Part shown: positions 8,274 through 16,237 of the stretch, in pieces
Position numbering within the stretch: the stretch's first letter is position 1
Layout of the letters: every line of letters begins with the position of its first letter
DNA from: Lachnospiraceae bacterium
GTDB taxonomy: Bacteria; Bacillota; Clostridia; Lachnospirales; Lachnospiraceae
Length of the DNA: 64,000 bases
Assembly (NCBI GenBank): GCA_028689655.1
Contig: JAQVCT010000005.1
Location: 78,070-142,069, forward strand
Direction of reading: 5' to 3'
Made by a program: the position numbers and the translations under genes
Notes under the pieces: model-generated
The model's database searches: none
What the model was told of the DNA's origin: nothing
What the model saw: only the letters and a program-made list of their open reading frames with translations

Positions 8274-9180
8274 GCTCCCATGCCTTTCTCATTCTGTTTG
8301 CTAATCTTTCTCCCAGTTGTTCCGCCTCGTCCTGTTCCCCGGTTATCACATCGATGGCATAATGCTCGGAATATTCCTCGTAATAAAGCCCCTGCAGTTG
8401 CAGCTGTGTGCCTGTCTTCGTGGCATATGCTGCCACTGGAGAACTACATCCTCCATCGAGACATCTCACAAAACTTCTCTCCGCCTGTGCAATGATTCGG
8501 CTTTCCTCACAGCAGACTTTGTGAAGGTAAGTGAAGTCTTCTCCCTTACGCCCCTGCACCGCCAGTATTCCCTGTCCCGCAGCGGGCAATATTTCATCTG
8601 TGGAAAACAGTTTCCCTATTCGACTCTCCAAATGTAATCGCTTCAATCCTGCAGCCGCCAGTACTGTGGCCTCATAAGGTTCTTCCTCCAGTTTTCGAAG
8701 CCTTGTCTGCACATTTCCACGGATTCCCTGGAAGGTACACTTCGGAAGCAGACGCTGTAGCTGTATCGTCCTGCGCTTGCTGGAGGAACCGATGATTCCC
8801 TCTATTTTGCTCCAGTCTCCATCCCAGTCCTTAGTACTGCCCGGCTTAAAAATAATCCCATCTCTGGGATCTTCCCTCCTGGAATATCCTATGATGGGCA
8901 ATAATTCATGCTGTATCATAGGCATATCTTTCAGACTGTGCACTGTGATGTCCACCCGGTTCTCCAATAAAGCAATGTCCAATTCCTTTACGAACAGTCC
9001 TTTTCCACCTATTTGATCCAGATTCTTATGCAGGATCAAATCTCCGGTGGTCTTCATGGTGACAAGTTCCACTTCCATACCCGGATTATTTTTCTCTATT
9101 TCGCACTTGATGAGATTCGCCTGTATCACAGCAAGCTTACTGTCTCTGCTTCCGATCCTGATTTTCCTGTTCACGCTCAT
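8266..9180 (-). CDS. hemC: Hydroxymethylbilane synthase (porphobilinogen deaminase)
   Basis: This cytosolic enzyme polymerises four porphobilinogen units into hydroxymethylbilane. The 304-residue length is normal. Residues 6-12 (KIRIGSR) and the HSLKDMP motif at about 81-87 are family signatures. The dipyrromethane cofactor Cys is Cys245 in CLDGGCSSPVAAYA. It has a GGGGAC ribosome binding site and overlaps cobA/hemD, which uses its product directly. It heads the run hemC, cobA/hemD, dppB-like, fusion, binding protein. Confidence 0.96.
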   Translation of the reverse strand: MSVNRKIRIGSRDSKLAVIQANLIKCEIEKNNPGMEVELVTMKTTGDLILHKNLDQIGGKGLFVKELDIALLENRVDITVHSLKDMPMIQHELLPIIGYSRREDPRDGIIFKPGSTKDWDGDWSKIEGIIGSSSKRRTIQLQRLLPKCTFQGIRGNVQTRLRKLEEEPYEATVLAAAGLKRLHLESRIGKLFSTDEILPAAGQGILAVQGRKGEDFTYLHKVCCEESRIIAQAERSFVRCLDGGCSSPVAAYATKTGTQLQLQGLYYEEYSEHYAIDVITGEQDEAEQLGERLANRMRKAWEHV

Positions 9181-9340
9181 ATTGTCCCCTACATTATGTT
9201 AATCATCGTTTTATAGTTCTATCGTTCTATGATAGGAAATTCTACCAAATTTACTATTCCCATACATACCCCCATACACAGATCACCTGTTCCTTTTTCC
9301 ACCATACGCTATTCAGACTCACCCATTTTACGCTCCTGCC

Positions 9341-10267
9341 TTATTGCATGCTGTCCAGGATTCCCATCTGTATTTTCTGTAATCCCAGAGGATTCTCATA
9401 CGTTTTCACCACTTGTCGCAGTTCCTTCATGGTGTCCGTGATTTTCCTGTCTTTATGATATACCATCTTAAAAGAACGGTTCCACTCCTCCGTGGATACC
9501 TGAAACGCTCTCAATTCTCCCGATGCGATCTCATTTTCCACAGACCTGGCTGATATGACTGCCAGCAAATCATTCTCTATGGCCACCTGACGTATCATCG
9601 CTGGACAGTTCACTTCCCAGCGAATATCGATCTGAATACTGTGCTTTTTTAAAAACAAATCAAATAGGGCACGGGTTCCACTTCCCTCCTCCCGCATGAC
9701 GAACTTCTGATTCTGCAAATCATGCACGGAGATCTTCTTTTGTCCAGCGAACTCATGCCTGCGATTGCAGACCAGGACTAACCGATCCGAGATCAGCGGT
9801 TCACAGATCAGATCCCGATTCTGTATCTCACCCTCAATAATTCCCACATCCAATTTGGACTTTAACAGTTTCATCTCGATCTGCTGTGTATTTCCAATAT
9901 AGGTGTAGGTCTCGATCTGAGGCAGCACCCTGGTAAAATCCTGTATCACATGGGGCAGCAAACTGGTACCGATGGTCATAGTCCCGCCCACGCGCAAGGT
10001 TTCCCGCCCATTATCCTTACGCATCTTCTCTTCCATTTGATTGAACCTGGCCACGATCTGTTTCGCATACTCCAGCAGTTCCTCGCCCTCCGTGGTAATG
10101 TACAGGCGTTTGGAAAGGCGATCGAACAAAGTCACATCGTAATGCTTTTCCAGCTCTCTGATGGTCTGGCTTACCGTAGGCTGTGAAATATAATATTTAT
10201 TTGCTGTGGCACTCATGGAACCGCTCTCCGCCACCCCAATAAAAATCTTAAGATGCCTGATTGTCAT
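9341..10267 (-). CDS. LysR-family transcriptional regulator
   Basis: A 308-residue regulator with an N-terminal winged HTH (residues 1-60: SGSMSATANKYYISQPTVSQTIRELE) and a periplasmic-binding-fold effector domain (about 90-295). It lies 160 bp upstream of hemC on the same strand, so it may control the siroheme/transport run or itself. Members of this sub-group often govern sulfur, selenium or one-carbon genes, which fits siroheme (the sulfite/nitrite reductase cofactor), but the effector is unknown. The 160-bp gap shows no clear terminator. Confidence 0.92.
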   Translation of the reverse strand: MTIRHLKIFIGVAESGSMSATANKYYISQPTVSQTIRELEKHYDVTLFDRLSKRLYITTEGEELLEYAKQIVARFNQMEEKMRKDNGRETLRVGGTMTIGTSLLPHVIQDFTRVLPQIETYTYIGNTQQIEMKLLKSKLDVGIIEGEIQNRDLICEPLISDRLVLVCNRRHEFAGQKKISVHDLQNQKFVMREEGSGTRALFDLFLKKHSIQIDIRWEVNCPAMIRQVAIENDLLAVISARSVENEIASGELRAFQVSTEEWNRSFKMVYHKDRKITDTMKELRQVVKTYENPLGLQKIQMGILDSMQ

Positions 10268-10356
10268 ACTTATCCCTCATAATCTATTGCTTTTTCCTAT
10301 CTTATTTTAGAATAATATCATTTTTTATGATGATATACAAGTATAAAATAAATCAT

Positions 10357-10399
10357 AAAAATGCTACACCCTTTTCACTGACTCTAAAAGGTGTAGCAT
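10357..10399 (-). terminator. Rho-independent terminator after the 10417-10716 gene
   Basis: On the minus strand ATGCTACACCTTTT and AAAAGGGTGTAGCAT pair around an 11-14-base loop and are followed by T-rich sequence. It ends the cysE-to-sigH block. Confidence 0.85.
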
Positions 10400-10416
10400 C
10401 CTATTTGAACGAATGA

Positions 10417-10716
10417 TCAGAAATAGACCTTATCTACTTTTTCCAAAATGAAGTTTGCCTTATCCCCTGAGGTAAAGAACGAATTTACGATTTCAATTGC
10501 TTTGTCTTTCTGTGCCTCATTCACGCAAAGAATGCACTTTGCCTCCCCATTCCCAAATAATCTTTGGAAAAAAGTAGGGTTATTCCATCTCTCAAAATAG
10601 GAAATCCGATTCTTTAAAAGGCTGTGTTCAATCTCATCCTTCAGCTTCACATTAGACAATTGACACAGTTGAATCTCATTATGAACTTTAACATCTGAAA
10701 ACGTGATCTGTCTCAT
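10417..10716 (-). CDS. Small conserved protein of unknown function downstream of sigH
   Basis: A 99-residue soluble protein. ATG at 10716 has a GGAAGGTG ribosome binding site; a TTG six codons upstream is less likely. It has no signal peptide or membrane helix. The middle (ELCQLSNVKLKDEIEHSL... ISYFERW... AKCILCVNEAQKDKAIEIV) alternates helix and strand and faintly recalls small DUF2007-type putative signal-transducing proteins, but I do not identify it firmly. It sits 47 bp after sigH and before a terminator, so it is probably the operon's last gene. Confidence 0.75.
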   Translation of the reverse strand: MRQITFSDVKVHNEIQLCQLSNVKLKDEIEHSLLKNRISYFERWNNPTFFQRLFGNGEAKCILCVNEAQKDKAIEIVNSFFTSGDKANFILEKVDKVYF

Positions 10717-10763
10717 TTCGTCACCTTCCCGCAAATAATCAATATTTTATCCTGTATGATAAA

Positions 10764-11387
10764 TCATTTTTTTAACTGAAATGCTTTTTTTAATTTCCCC
10801 TTTAGGCGCTGTAAGGCATTATCTGTGGATTTTTCATCTTTTCCAAGCACTTTTGCGATTTGTGTATATGACATGCCTGTCATATAGAGGTCTAATACCT
10901 CCTTTTCAAATACGCTCAGTTCCCTCTCGATCATCTGCTCCAGTGCCGACACATTTTCTCTGTCAATGAGCAGTTCTTCCGGATTCAATTCCACCTGGGA
11001 TGCCAGAGCATTTAACAGCGTAGCCTCCTCCATATTACTATTATCTCTCTCCGCTATATTGGAATATAAAGAGACATAACTGTTAAGGGGGGCATGTTTC
11101 TGGCGTCTGGATGCCTGCACGGCAGTGTACATCTGCCTGGCAATGCACAGATCTGCAAATGTGTAGAAACTTGCATCACGTCCACTGTCGTAGTCTCGCA
11201 GTGCCTTGAATAATCCTATCATGCCCTCCTGAATGAGATCCTCATTATCAGCGCCCAGGATATACATGGCTTTTGCCTTACTCCGCACAAGATTCTTATA
11301 TTTATTCATAATAAAATCTGTGATGGCAGATTCCCCATCCCGCAGTCTCAGGATGAGTTCCTCATCTTTTAAATCCTCATACTGCAT
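10764..11387 (-). CDS. sigH: RNA polymerase sporulation sigma factor SigH
   Basis: A sigma-70 family factor that in Bacillus/Clostridia drives early sporulation and transition-state genes. The start ATG at 11387 has an AAAGGGAC site, giving about 207 residues, the usual SigH size; an upstream in-frame extension would be translated repeat DNA. Region 2 is visible at DNEDLIQEGMIGLFKALRDYD and SFYTFADLCIARQM. Region 4 is LSVFEKEVLDLYMTGMSYTQIAKVLGK with its HTH. The position after rlmB matches Bacillus subtilis, but the yacP gene normally between them is missing here and replaced by a repeat element. Confidence 0.95.
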   Translation of the reverse strand: MQYEDLKDEELILRLRDGESAITDFIMNKYKNLVRSKAKAMYILGADNEDLIQEGMIGLFKALRDYDSGRDASFYTFADLCIARQMYTAVQASRRQKHAPLNSYVSLYSNIAERDNSNMEEATLLNALASQVELNPEELLIDRENVSALEQMIERELSVFEKEVLDLYMTGMSYTQIAKVLGKDEKSTDNALQRLKGKLKKAFQLKK

Positions 11388-11412
11388 ACATTGTCCCTTT
11401 TCATAAAATAAC

Positions 11413-11476
11413 ATTATACCTACGTCACTTCGTGACTCCGTGACAGGATTACAGCGTAATCCTGTCAAATTATACC
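11413..11476. repeat. Dispersed two-hairpin element copy between rlmB and sigH
   Basis: GTCAC-TTC-GTGAC is followed by TGACAGGATTAC-AGC-GTAATCCTGTCA (12-bp perfect stem). The element is flanked by direct repeats ATTATACC. Arm order and spacing match the 57-bp array at the left end. The rlmB stop codon lies inside it. Confidence 0.85.
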
Positions 11477-12213
11477 ACTCTCTGGCGGACGATCTCGTAT
11501 GCCAGCACTCCGGCGGCTACAGAGGCATTCAGAGAATCGATATTTCCCTTCATGGGAATGGAGGCAACGTAATCACATTTCTCTTTTACCAGTCTGCCCA
11601 CACCCTCTCCCTCATTGCCTACCACCATGCCGATGGGCCCAGTGAGGTTCAGGTCATACATTTTCGTGCCGTCCATATCTGCACATACGAACCACAGACC
11701 TTCCTTTTTCAGATCCTCTATGGTCTTTGCAAGATTTGTCACTTTAGCAACCGGGGTATAATTCAGCGCACCTGCTGAAGTTCTGGCAACGGTAGCTGTC
11801 AATCCCACCGCACGGTTCTTCGGTATGATCACTCCATGTGCGCCAGCCAGATTGGCGGTACGAATGATGGCACCAAGATTGTGGGGATCTTCGATATTAT
11901 CCAGCAAGAAAATAAAGGGAGCCTCCCCTTTTTCCTTTGCAGATTTAAGAATATCCTCCACTTCCGCATATTCATAGGCTGCCGCCTGAGCGATGACACC
12001 CTGGTGATGACCCGTTTCGGACATTTGATCCAGGCGCTCTTTTTCCACGAATTTGATCATGGTGTTATTTTTCTTTGCCTCTCTTTTGATGGTCATGATC
12101 GGACCATCCTGACACCCGTCTAAGATATAGATCTTATCGATGGTCTTTCCTGAACGAAATGCTTCGATTACTGCATTTCTTCCCTCTATTGTAAATTCTG
12201 TATATGATGCCAT
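11470..12213 (-). CDS. rlmB: 23S rRNA (guanosine-2'-O-)-methyltransferase RlmB (TrmH/SpoU family)
   Basis: A SAM-dependent 2'-O-ribose methyltransferase with the trefoil-knot fold. It has 247 residues from ATG 12213, which follows AGGAG. Motif 1 is NIEDPHNLGAIIRTA, motif 2 VGNEGEGV, and motif 3 IPMKGNIDSLNASVAAG. The N-terminal substrate-binding domain starts IEGRNAVIEAF. It lies between mrnC and sigH as in Bacillus. The usual substrate is G2251-equivalent in 23S rRNA, taken from the family rather than shown here. Confidence 0.94.
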   Translation of the reverse strand: MASYTEFTIEGRNAVIEAFRSGKTIDKIYILDGCQDGPIMTIKREAKKNNTMIKFVEKERLDQMSETGHHQGVIAQAAAYEYAEVEDILKSAKEKGEAPFIFLLDNIEDPHNLGAIIRTANLAGAHGVIIPKNRAVGLTATVARTSAGALNYTPVAKVTNLAKTIEDLKKEGLWFVCADMDGTKMYDLNLTGPIGMVVGNEGEGVGRLVKEKCDYVASIPMKGNIDSLNASVAAGVLAYEIVRQRVV

Positions 12214-12281
12214 ATTTCTCCTATCCGTAGCCTGGCTACCTGAAATGATTATCACTGTGTCCACATCTGTATCTCATTACG

Positions 12282-12722
12282 CTAGATTTCAACGGCAATT
12301 TTCTCCAGCCCGATCTTTACCAGCTCCATTGCGCGGTCTGTCTGGTCTGTCAAATAGAGAAAGCCCATAAGTGCTTCAAACCCCGTAGCCTTGCGGTAAT
12401 CTCCGATGGTGGCATTCTTCGCGGAGGTATAGGACTTGGCATTGCGCCCTCTCTTATACACTGACAGTTCCTCCTCCGTGAGCGTGTCCGTCAATGCTGC
12501 TATCATCAGTGCCTGGGTTCCCGCATTGACAATCCTGCTGGTACTCTTGTGCAGTTCGTTCGCAGCACGATTTCCTCTCTCCACGATAATGGTGCGGATG
12601 AACAGATCATAGATCCCGTCTCCGATATACGCCAAAGTCAGAGGTGAATAGGTCTTTATATCCACCTCTGAACACTGAAATGTTTCTTTTAATTTTCTTA
12701 GTAAGCTTATGCTCTCTTCCAT
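12282..12722 (-). CDS. mrnC: Mini-ribonuclease 3
   Basis: A 146-residue RNase III catalytic domain without the dsRNA-binding domain. It matures 23S rRNA precursor ends in Firmicutes. The motif LAYIGDGIYDLFIRT carries the catalytic acidic residues, and SAKNATIGDYRKATGFEALMGFLYL is the second metal-binding segment. It overlaps the cysS 3' end by 16 bp, so the two are translationally linked. Confidence 0.95.
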   Translation of the reverse strand: MEESISLLRKLKETFQCSEVDIKTYSPLTLAYIGDGIYDLFIRTIIVERGNRAANELHKSTSRIVNAGTQALMIAALTDTLTEEELSVYKRGRNAKSYTSAKNATIGDYRKATGFEALMGFLYLTDQTDRAMELVKIGLEKIAVEI

Positions 12723-14116
12723 TTAACACCTTCACGGGTATCCTCTAACACAATACCCTTACTTAAAAGTTCATCTCTGATCTCATCTGCTCTGGCAAAA
12801 TTTTTGTCTTTTCTCGCCTGCTGTCTGTCCGCGATCAACTGTTCTATATCAGCATCTAACATTTCTGCCTTTTTGTCAATTATAAGTCCACAAATATCAG
12901 CTAATTCCTTTAATTCCGTAAAGACAGTCTCCACCAGTGCCTTGGAACTGCCGGCATTCAGATTGGTGTTTGCCCATTTTACCAGATCAAAAATAGCTGC
13001 GATGGCATCCGCGGTATTAAAGTCATCATCCATTGCGGTGTCGAACTGTGCAATATAGGATTTTGCTTCCTCTGCCAATGTCTGTTCTGCATCGGCAATC
13101 TCGTCACCTGTTGCCGTCTGTAACAGGAATTTGAGATTCTCTGCTGCTGTGACAATTCTATCCAGACCACTTTTCGCACTCTCCATGAGGTCCGCACTAA
13201 AATTCAATGGACTTCTGTAATGTGCGGAAAGCATGAAGAAACGGAGTACCTGCAGATCATATTTTTCACTGATATCACGCACTGTGAAAAAGTTGCCCAA
13301 TGACTTGCTCATCTTCTTATTATCGATATTCAAGAATGCATTATGCATCCAGTATCTTGCAAATTCCTTTCCGTTGGCTGCCTCACTTTGAGCGATCTCA
13401 TTTTCATGATGCGGGAACACCAGATCCTCCCCACCTGCATGAATGTCGATCTGGTCACCCAGATATTTCTTGCTCATGACCGAGCACTCAATATGCCATC
13501 CCGGACGTCCCTTACAGTAATCAGAATCCCAGTATGGTTCCCCATCTTTTTTCGGTTTCCACAATACGAAGTCCAGGGGATCCTCTTTCTGATCTTCCCC
13601 TGATACAAGTAATGCACGGTTGCCGCCTCGCAGATCATCGATATTTTTGTGAGACAGTTTTCCGTAATCTCTAAAGCTTCTGGTTCTGAAATAAACAGTT
13701 CCATCCGCTGCCACATAAGCATGTCCCTTTTCGATCAGTGTTCCGATCATATCCAGCATGCCGCAGATCTCCTGTGTGGCAAGAGGATGTGTGGTGGCGG
13801 GTCTCACATTAAGTGCTGCCATATCTTTCTTGCACTCCGCAATATAACGCTCTGAAATGACGGAGGAATCCACACCCTCCGCAATTGCCTGTTTAATGAT
13901 CTTATCATCCACGTCAGTAAAGTTGCTGACATAATTCACTTCATAGCCTTTGTGCTCCATATAGCGTCTCACCGTATCGAATACGATCATGGGTCTGGCG
14001 TTCCCAATGTGTATCAGGTTATATACCGTAGGTCCACAGACATACATGCGGACTTTTCCCGGCTCCAATGGTACAAATTCTTCTTTTCTTCTGTTCAACG
14101 TATTAAATATTTTCAT
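12707..14116 (-). CDS. cysS: Cysteinyl-tRNA synthetase
   Basis: A class I aminoacyl-tRNA synthetase of 469 residues charging tRNA-Cys in the cytosol. The HIGH-type motif is YNLIHIGNARP near residue 32, with the zinc Cys just before it (YVCGPTVY). KMSKS is present as KKMSKSLGNFF near residue 268, and the zinc-binding WHIECSVMS and HAGGEDLVFPHHENE segments are intact. It is downstream of cysE in the Cys T-box transcript; a 153-bp MITE-like element separates them. Confidence 0.97.
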   Translation of the reverse strand: MKIFNTLNRRKEEFVPLEPGKVRMYVCGPTVYNLIHIGNARPMIVFDTVRRYMEHKGYEVNYVSNFTDVDDKIIKQAIAEGVDSSVISERYIAECKKDMAALNVRPATTHPLATQEICGMLDMIGTLIEKGHAYVAADGTVYFRTRSFRDYGKLSHKNIDDLRGGNRALLVSGEDQKEDPLDFVLWKPKKDGEPYWDSDYCKGRPGWHIECSVMSKKYLGDQIDIHAGGEDLVFPHHENEIAQSEAANGKEFARYWMHNAFLNIDNKKMSKSLGNFFTVRDISEKYDLQVLRFFMLSAHYRSPLNFSADLMESAKSGLDRIVTAAENLKFLLQTATGDEIADAEQTLAEEAKSYIAQFDTAMDDDFNTADAIAAIFDLVKWANTNLNAGSSKALVETVFTELKELADICGLIIDKKAEMLDADIEQLIADRQQARKDKNFARADEIRDELLSKGIVLEDTREGVKWKRA

Positions 14117-14155
14117 AAACTCTCCTGTTCTGCGTATTTATTTTCTTGTTTTCTT

Positions 14156-14308
14156 GTAACTATTCAGCGCCAGACAAATTCATAAAAATATGCGAATCAT
14201 GCTTGCATGAGTGAGCTGATTTTTGTGAATTTATTTGGCGAAGTAACCACATAAGCAAAAGGAAAGCTTCGAAGAAGCGATTTTGCGCATGAGGTTCTGA
14301 ATAGTTAC
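14156..14308. mobile_element. MITE-like element A, 153 bp, 12-bp inverted ends
   Basis: The ends GTAACTATTCAG (14156-14167) and CTGAATAGTTAC (14297-14308) are perfect inverted repeats. They are flanked on both sides by the 8-base direct repeat GTTTTCTT (14148-14155 and 14309-14316), as expected for a target-site duplication. The interior folds into two arms. It has no coding capacity. The GTAA end and 8-bp duplication recall the IS66 family; that assignment is an inference. It lies between cysE and cysS within their operon. Confidence 0.85.
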
Positions 14309-14350
14309 GTTTTCTTTATTTTTATATCTGTTTCTTTCTATCTTTATCTT

Positions 14351-15034
14351 TTATGCTTCATTGCGGGTATGTTCTTTCCTGAGTTTCTTTACCTCGGTCT
14401 CCAACTCGATCAGGCGATTGGTCAATGCGCTGTTTTCATGCTGCAATGTAGCAATATCCTCCTTGACAGGATCCGGCAAGTTTACCTGATCCAGTTCCTC
14501 CCTTGGGAAATTCTGATTGTTTCTCTTGACCACACGTCCGGGAACACCCACTACTGTGGAGTTCGGAGGTACTTCATCCAGTACCACACTTCCCGCTCCG
14601 ATCTTCGAGTTCTCTCCTATGGTAAAGGAACCCAGCACCTTTGCTCCGGCACTGATCATGACATTATCACCGATGGTGGGATGACGTTTGCCATGCTCTT
14701 TTCCCGTACCACCCAGCGTAACTCCCTGATAAAGTGTCACATTATTGCCTACGATGGCTGTTTCTCCTATTATAACACCATTTCCGTGATCGATAAAGAA
14801 CCCACTTCCAATCTGCGCACCCGGGTGGATCTCAATCCCTGTCTTTCGCACGCCACGCTGTGAGACCCAGCGTGCCCAGAAATAGTGCCCCTGTGTGTAC
14901 AGTCGATGCGCAATGCGATAATGAAGCATTACTTTAAAACTGGGGTATAAGAATACTTCCATCGATGAGTGAATGGCCGGATCCCGCTCCCTGATCACTC
15001 GAATCTCTTCCTTGATATTTTTAATGATTCCCAT
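14351..15034 (-). CDS. cysE: Serine O-acetyltransferase
   Basis: This enzyme acetylates serine to O-acetylserine, the first step of cysteine synthesis. It has 227 residues. The N-terminal helical domain contains DPAIHS. A left-handed beta-helix follows with hexapeptide repeats and the catalytic/binding segment IDHGNGVIIGETAIVG, then GVTLGGTGKEHGKRHPTIGDNV. The C-terminal tail is a heptad-rich coiled coil (ENSALTNRLIELETEVKKLRKE), longer than in many CysE proteins. A GGGGAT ribosome binding site precedes the ATG. Expression is expected to depend on uncharged tRNA-Cys through the T-box upstream. Confidence 0.96.
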   Translation of the reverse strand: MGIIKNIKEEIRVIRERDPAIHSSMEVFLYPSFKVMLHYRIAHRLYTQGHYFWARWVSQRGVRKTGIEIHPGAQIGSGFFIDHGNGVIIGETAIVGNNVTLYQGVTLGGTGKEHGKRHPTIGDNVMISAGAKVLGSFTIGENSKIGAGSVVLDEVPPNSTVVGVPGRVVKRNNQNFPREELDQVNLPDPVKEDIATLQHENSALTNRLIELETEVKKLRKEHTRNEA

Positions 15035-15057
15035 ATAATCCCCTTCTTTCTATACCT

Positions 15058-15311
15058 GGCTCTGCCTTCATTGTATAAGCAGACTCGATAGTTCTTCGAA
15101 CTACCTCGTTCGCGTTGCTCGCCAAATATTGAATCTTTTGATTGTTGATGCAAGCATCACAATCAAATCTTCAATACTTGGCTCTGCCTTCATTGTATAA
15201 GCAGACTCGATAGTTCTTCGAACTACCTCGTTCGCGTTGCTCGCCAAATATTGAATCTCTTGATTGTTGATGCAAGCATCACAATCAAATCTTCAATACT
15301 TGGCTCTGCTT
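15058..15311. repeat. 122-bp tandem duplication in the cysE leader
   Basis: Units start at 15058 and 15180, with a 10-base remnant at 15302, and differ by one or two bases. Each has a small hairpin (TAGTTC-TTC-GAACTA) and a long near-perfect hairpin with tip TGATGC-AA-GCATCA. The outer ends GTATAAGCAGA (15073) and TCTGCTTATAC (15305) are inverted. It lies between the T-box terminator and the cysE start, so it is in the transcribed leader. Confidence 0.92.
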
Positions 15312-15317
15312 ATACAC

Positions 15318-15575
15318 GAAAAATGCCCCCTATATGCATGACACATATAGGAGGCGACGTATCGCGGTTCCACTCCACTTTGAGAATCCAGGATTCCCAT
15401 CTCATTGCCTTAACGCGGCTGTCACGGAATCCACTACGTTACCTCACATAAGAAAGGTATGTCTCATGGAATCGACTCACAAATGCACTTCAGTCACCGT
15501 CGAATCAGGAATACTTTCAGCTGGTCATATTCCCTCTCTGTCATTGTTCGATCACTTACTCTTTTTGCTCACAGT
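15318..15575 (-). promoter_or_regulatory. T-box riboswitch, Cys-specific, controlling cysE-cysS operon
   Basis: The minus strand at 15376-15363 contains the T-box core GGAGTGGAACCGCG, followed by an intrinsic terminator. Upstream a Stem I-like region includes GAGGGAATATGACCAG and a specifier arm (GACTGAAG-TGC-ATTTGTGAGTC) with TGC at 15487-15485, the Cys codon. Specifier and downstream genes (cysE, cysS) agree. In the known mechanism, uncharged tRNA-Cys stabilises the antiterminator and lets transcription proceed. Exact Stem I limits are approximate. Confidence 0.92.
15319..15355 (-). terminator. T-box-controlled intrinsic terminator
   Basis: CCTCCTATATG pairs with CATATAGGGGG on the minus strand and is followed by CATTTTTCG. 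It competes with the antiterminator that contains the T-box core. Confidence 0.88.
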
Positions 15576-15644
15576 CTTTTACCTGTCTTTTTTTAAATTT
15601 TGTCTTTGTTTAGCATATTCAATAAATTATTTTTTGTCAATACT

Positions 15645-16211
15645 TTATTTCACATTTGGGCACTTGCTGCAACCACTGCAGGTGGCACATTTGTCCTGTT
15701 CTCCCGTGGAATCTGTCACATCCATATCCATAAAATTAATGGGGCTGGTGAGCATACAGATTGCCTGGGATGAAATGCCTTCCCCTGTTCCGGTAAAGCC
15801 TAATCCCTCTTCCGTGGTAGCTTTTATATTGATCTGCTCCAGCGTGATTCCAAGAGCCGCCGCAATATTCTCCCGCATCCGGTCCATATGCGGACGCATC
15901 TTTGGCCGCTGCGCAATAATCGTAGCATCGATATTTTCGATGAGGAAGCAATTCTCCTCCAATAACTTTCCTACTTCTTCTAATAATTTTATGCTGGAAA
16001 TTCCCTTATATGCCGGATCTGTGTCAGGAAAATGCTTTCCAATATCTCCCAATGCAGCCGCTCCCAGCAAAGCATCCATGATTGCATGGGACAATACATC
16101 CGCATCGGAATGTCCCAGCAATCCCTTCTCATAAGGGATCGTCACTCCGCCTAATATCAAATCCCGGTCATCCACCAGTCGGTGTACATCATAGCCCATT
16201 CCTATTCGCAT
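15645..16211 (-). CDS. ispF: 2-C-methyl-D-erythritol 2,4-cyclodiphosphate synthase with Cys-rich C-terminal tail
   Basis: This is the MEP-pathway enzyme that makes the cyclodiphosphate intermediate of isoprenoid synthesis. The metal ligands of the family are seen as GYDVH (Asp8, His10) and LSHAIMD (His42). [10 protein letters not shown] and the [15 protein letters not shown] loop are intact, and the normal ~157-residue fold is complete by residue 158. About 30 extra residues follow, ending in C-x2-C-x2-C-x2-C (Cys175, 178, 181, 184), which is not part of the classical enzyme and could hold zinc or an iron-sulfur cluster. It lies upstream of the Cys T-box as in the Bacillus ispDF-cysES region. 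Confidence 0.95.
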   Translation of the reverse strand: MRIGMGYDVHRLVDDRDLILGGVTIPYEKGLLGHSDADVLSHAIMDALLGAAALGDIGKHFPDTDPAYKGISSIKLLEEVGKLLEENCFLIENIDATIIAQRPKMRPHMDRMRENIAAALGITLEQINIKATTEEGLGFTGTGEGISSQAICMLTSPINFMDMDVTDSTGEQDKCATCSGCSKCPNVK

Positions 16212-16237
16212 TCAATAACCATACCTTTCCTATCTAC

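Noticed and set aside
15318..15575. S-box (SAM) or cobalamin riboswitch for cysE
   Set aside because: The AGGGTGGAACCGCG-type core with an alternative terminator and a TGC specifier fits a T-box; no SAM or B12 consensus was seen.
15334..16134. A 266-codon plus-strand frame spanning the T-box and ispF
   Set aside because: It runs through the antisense of a riboswitch and a conserved enzyme, so it is not a gene.
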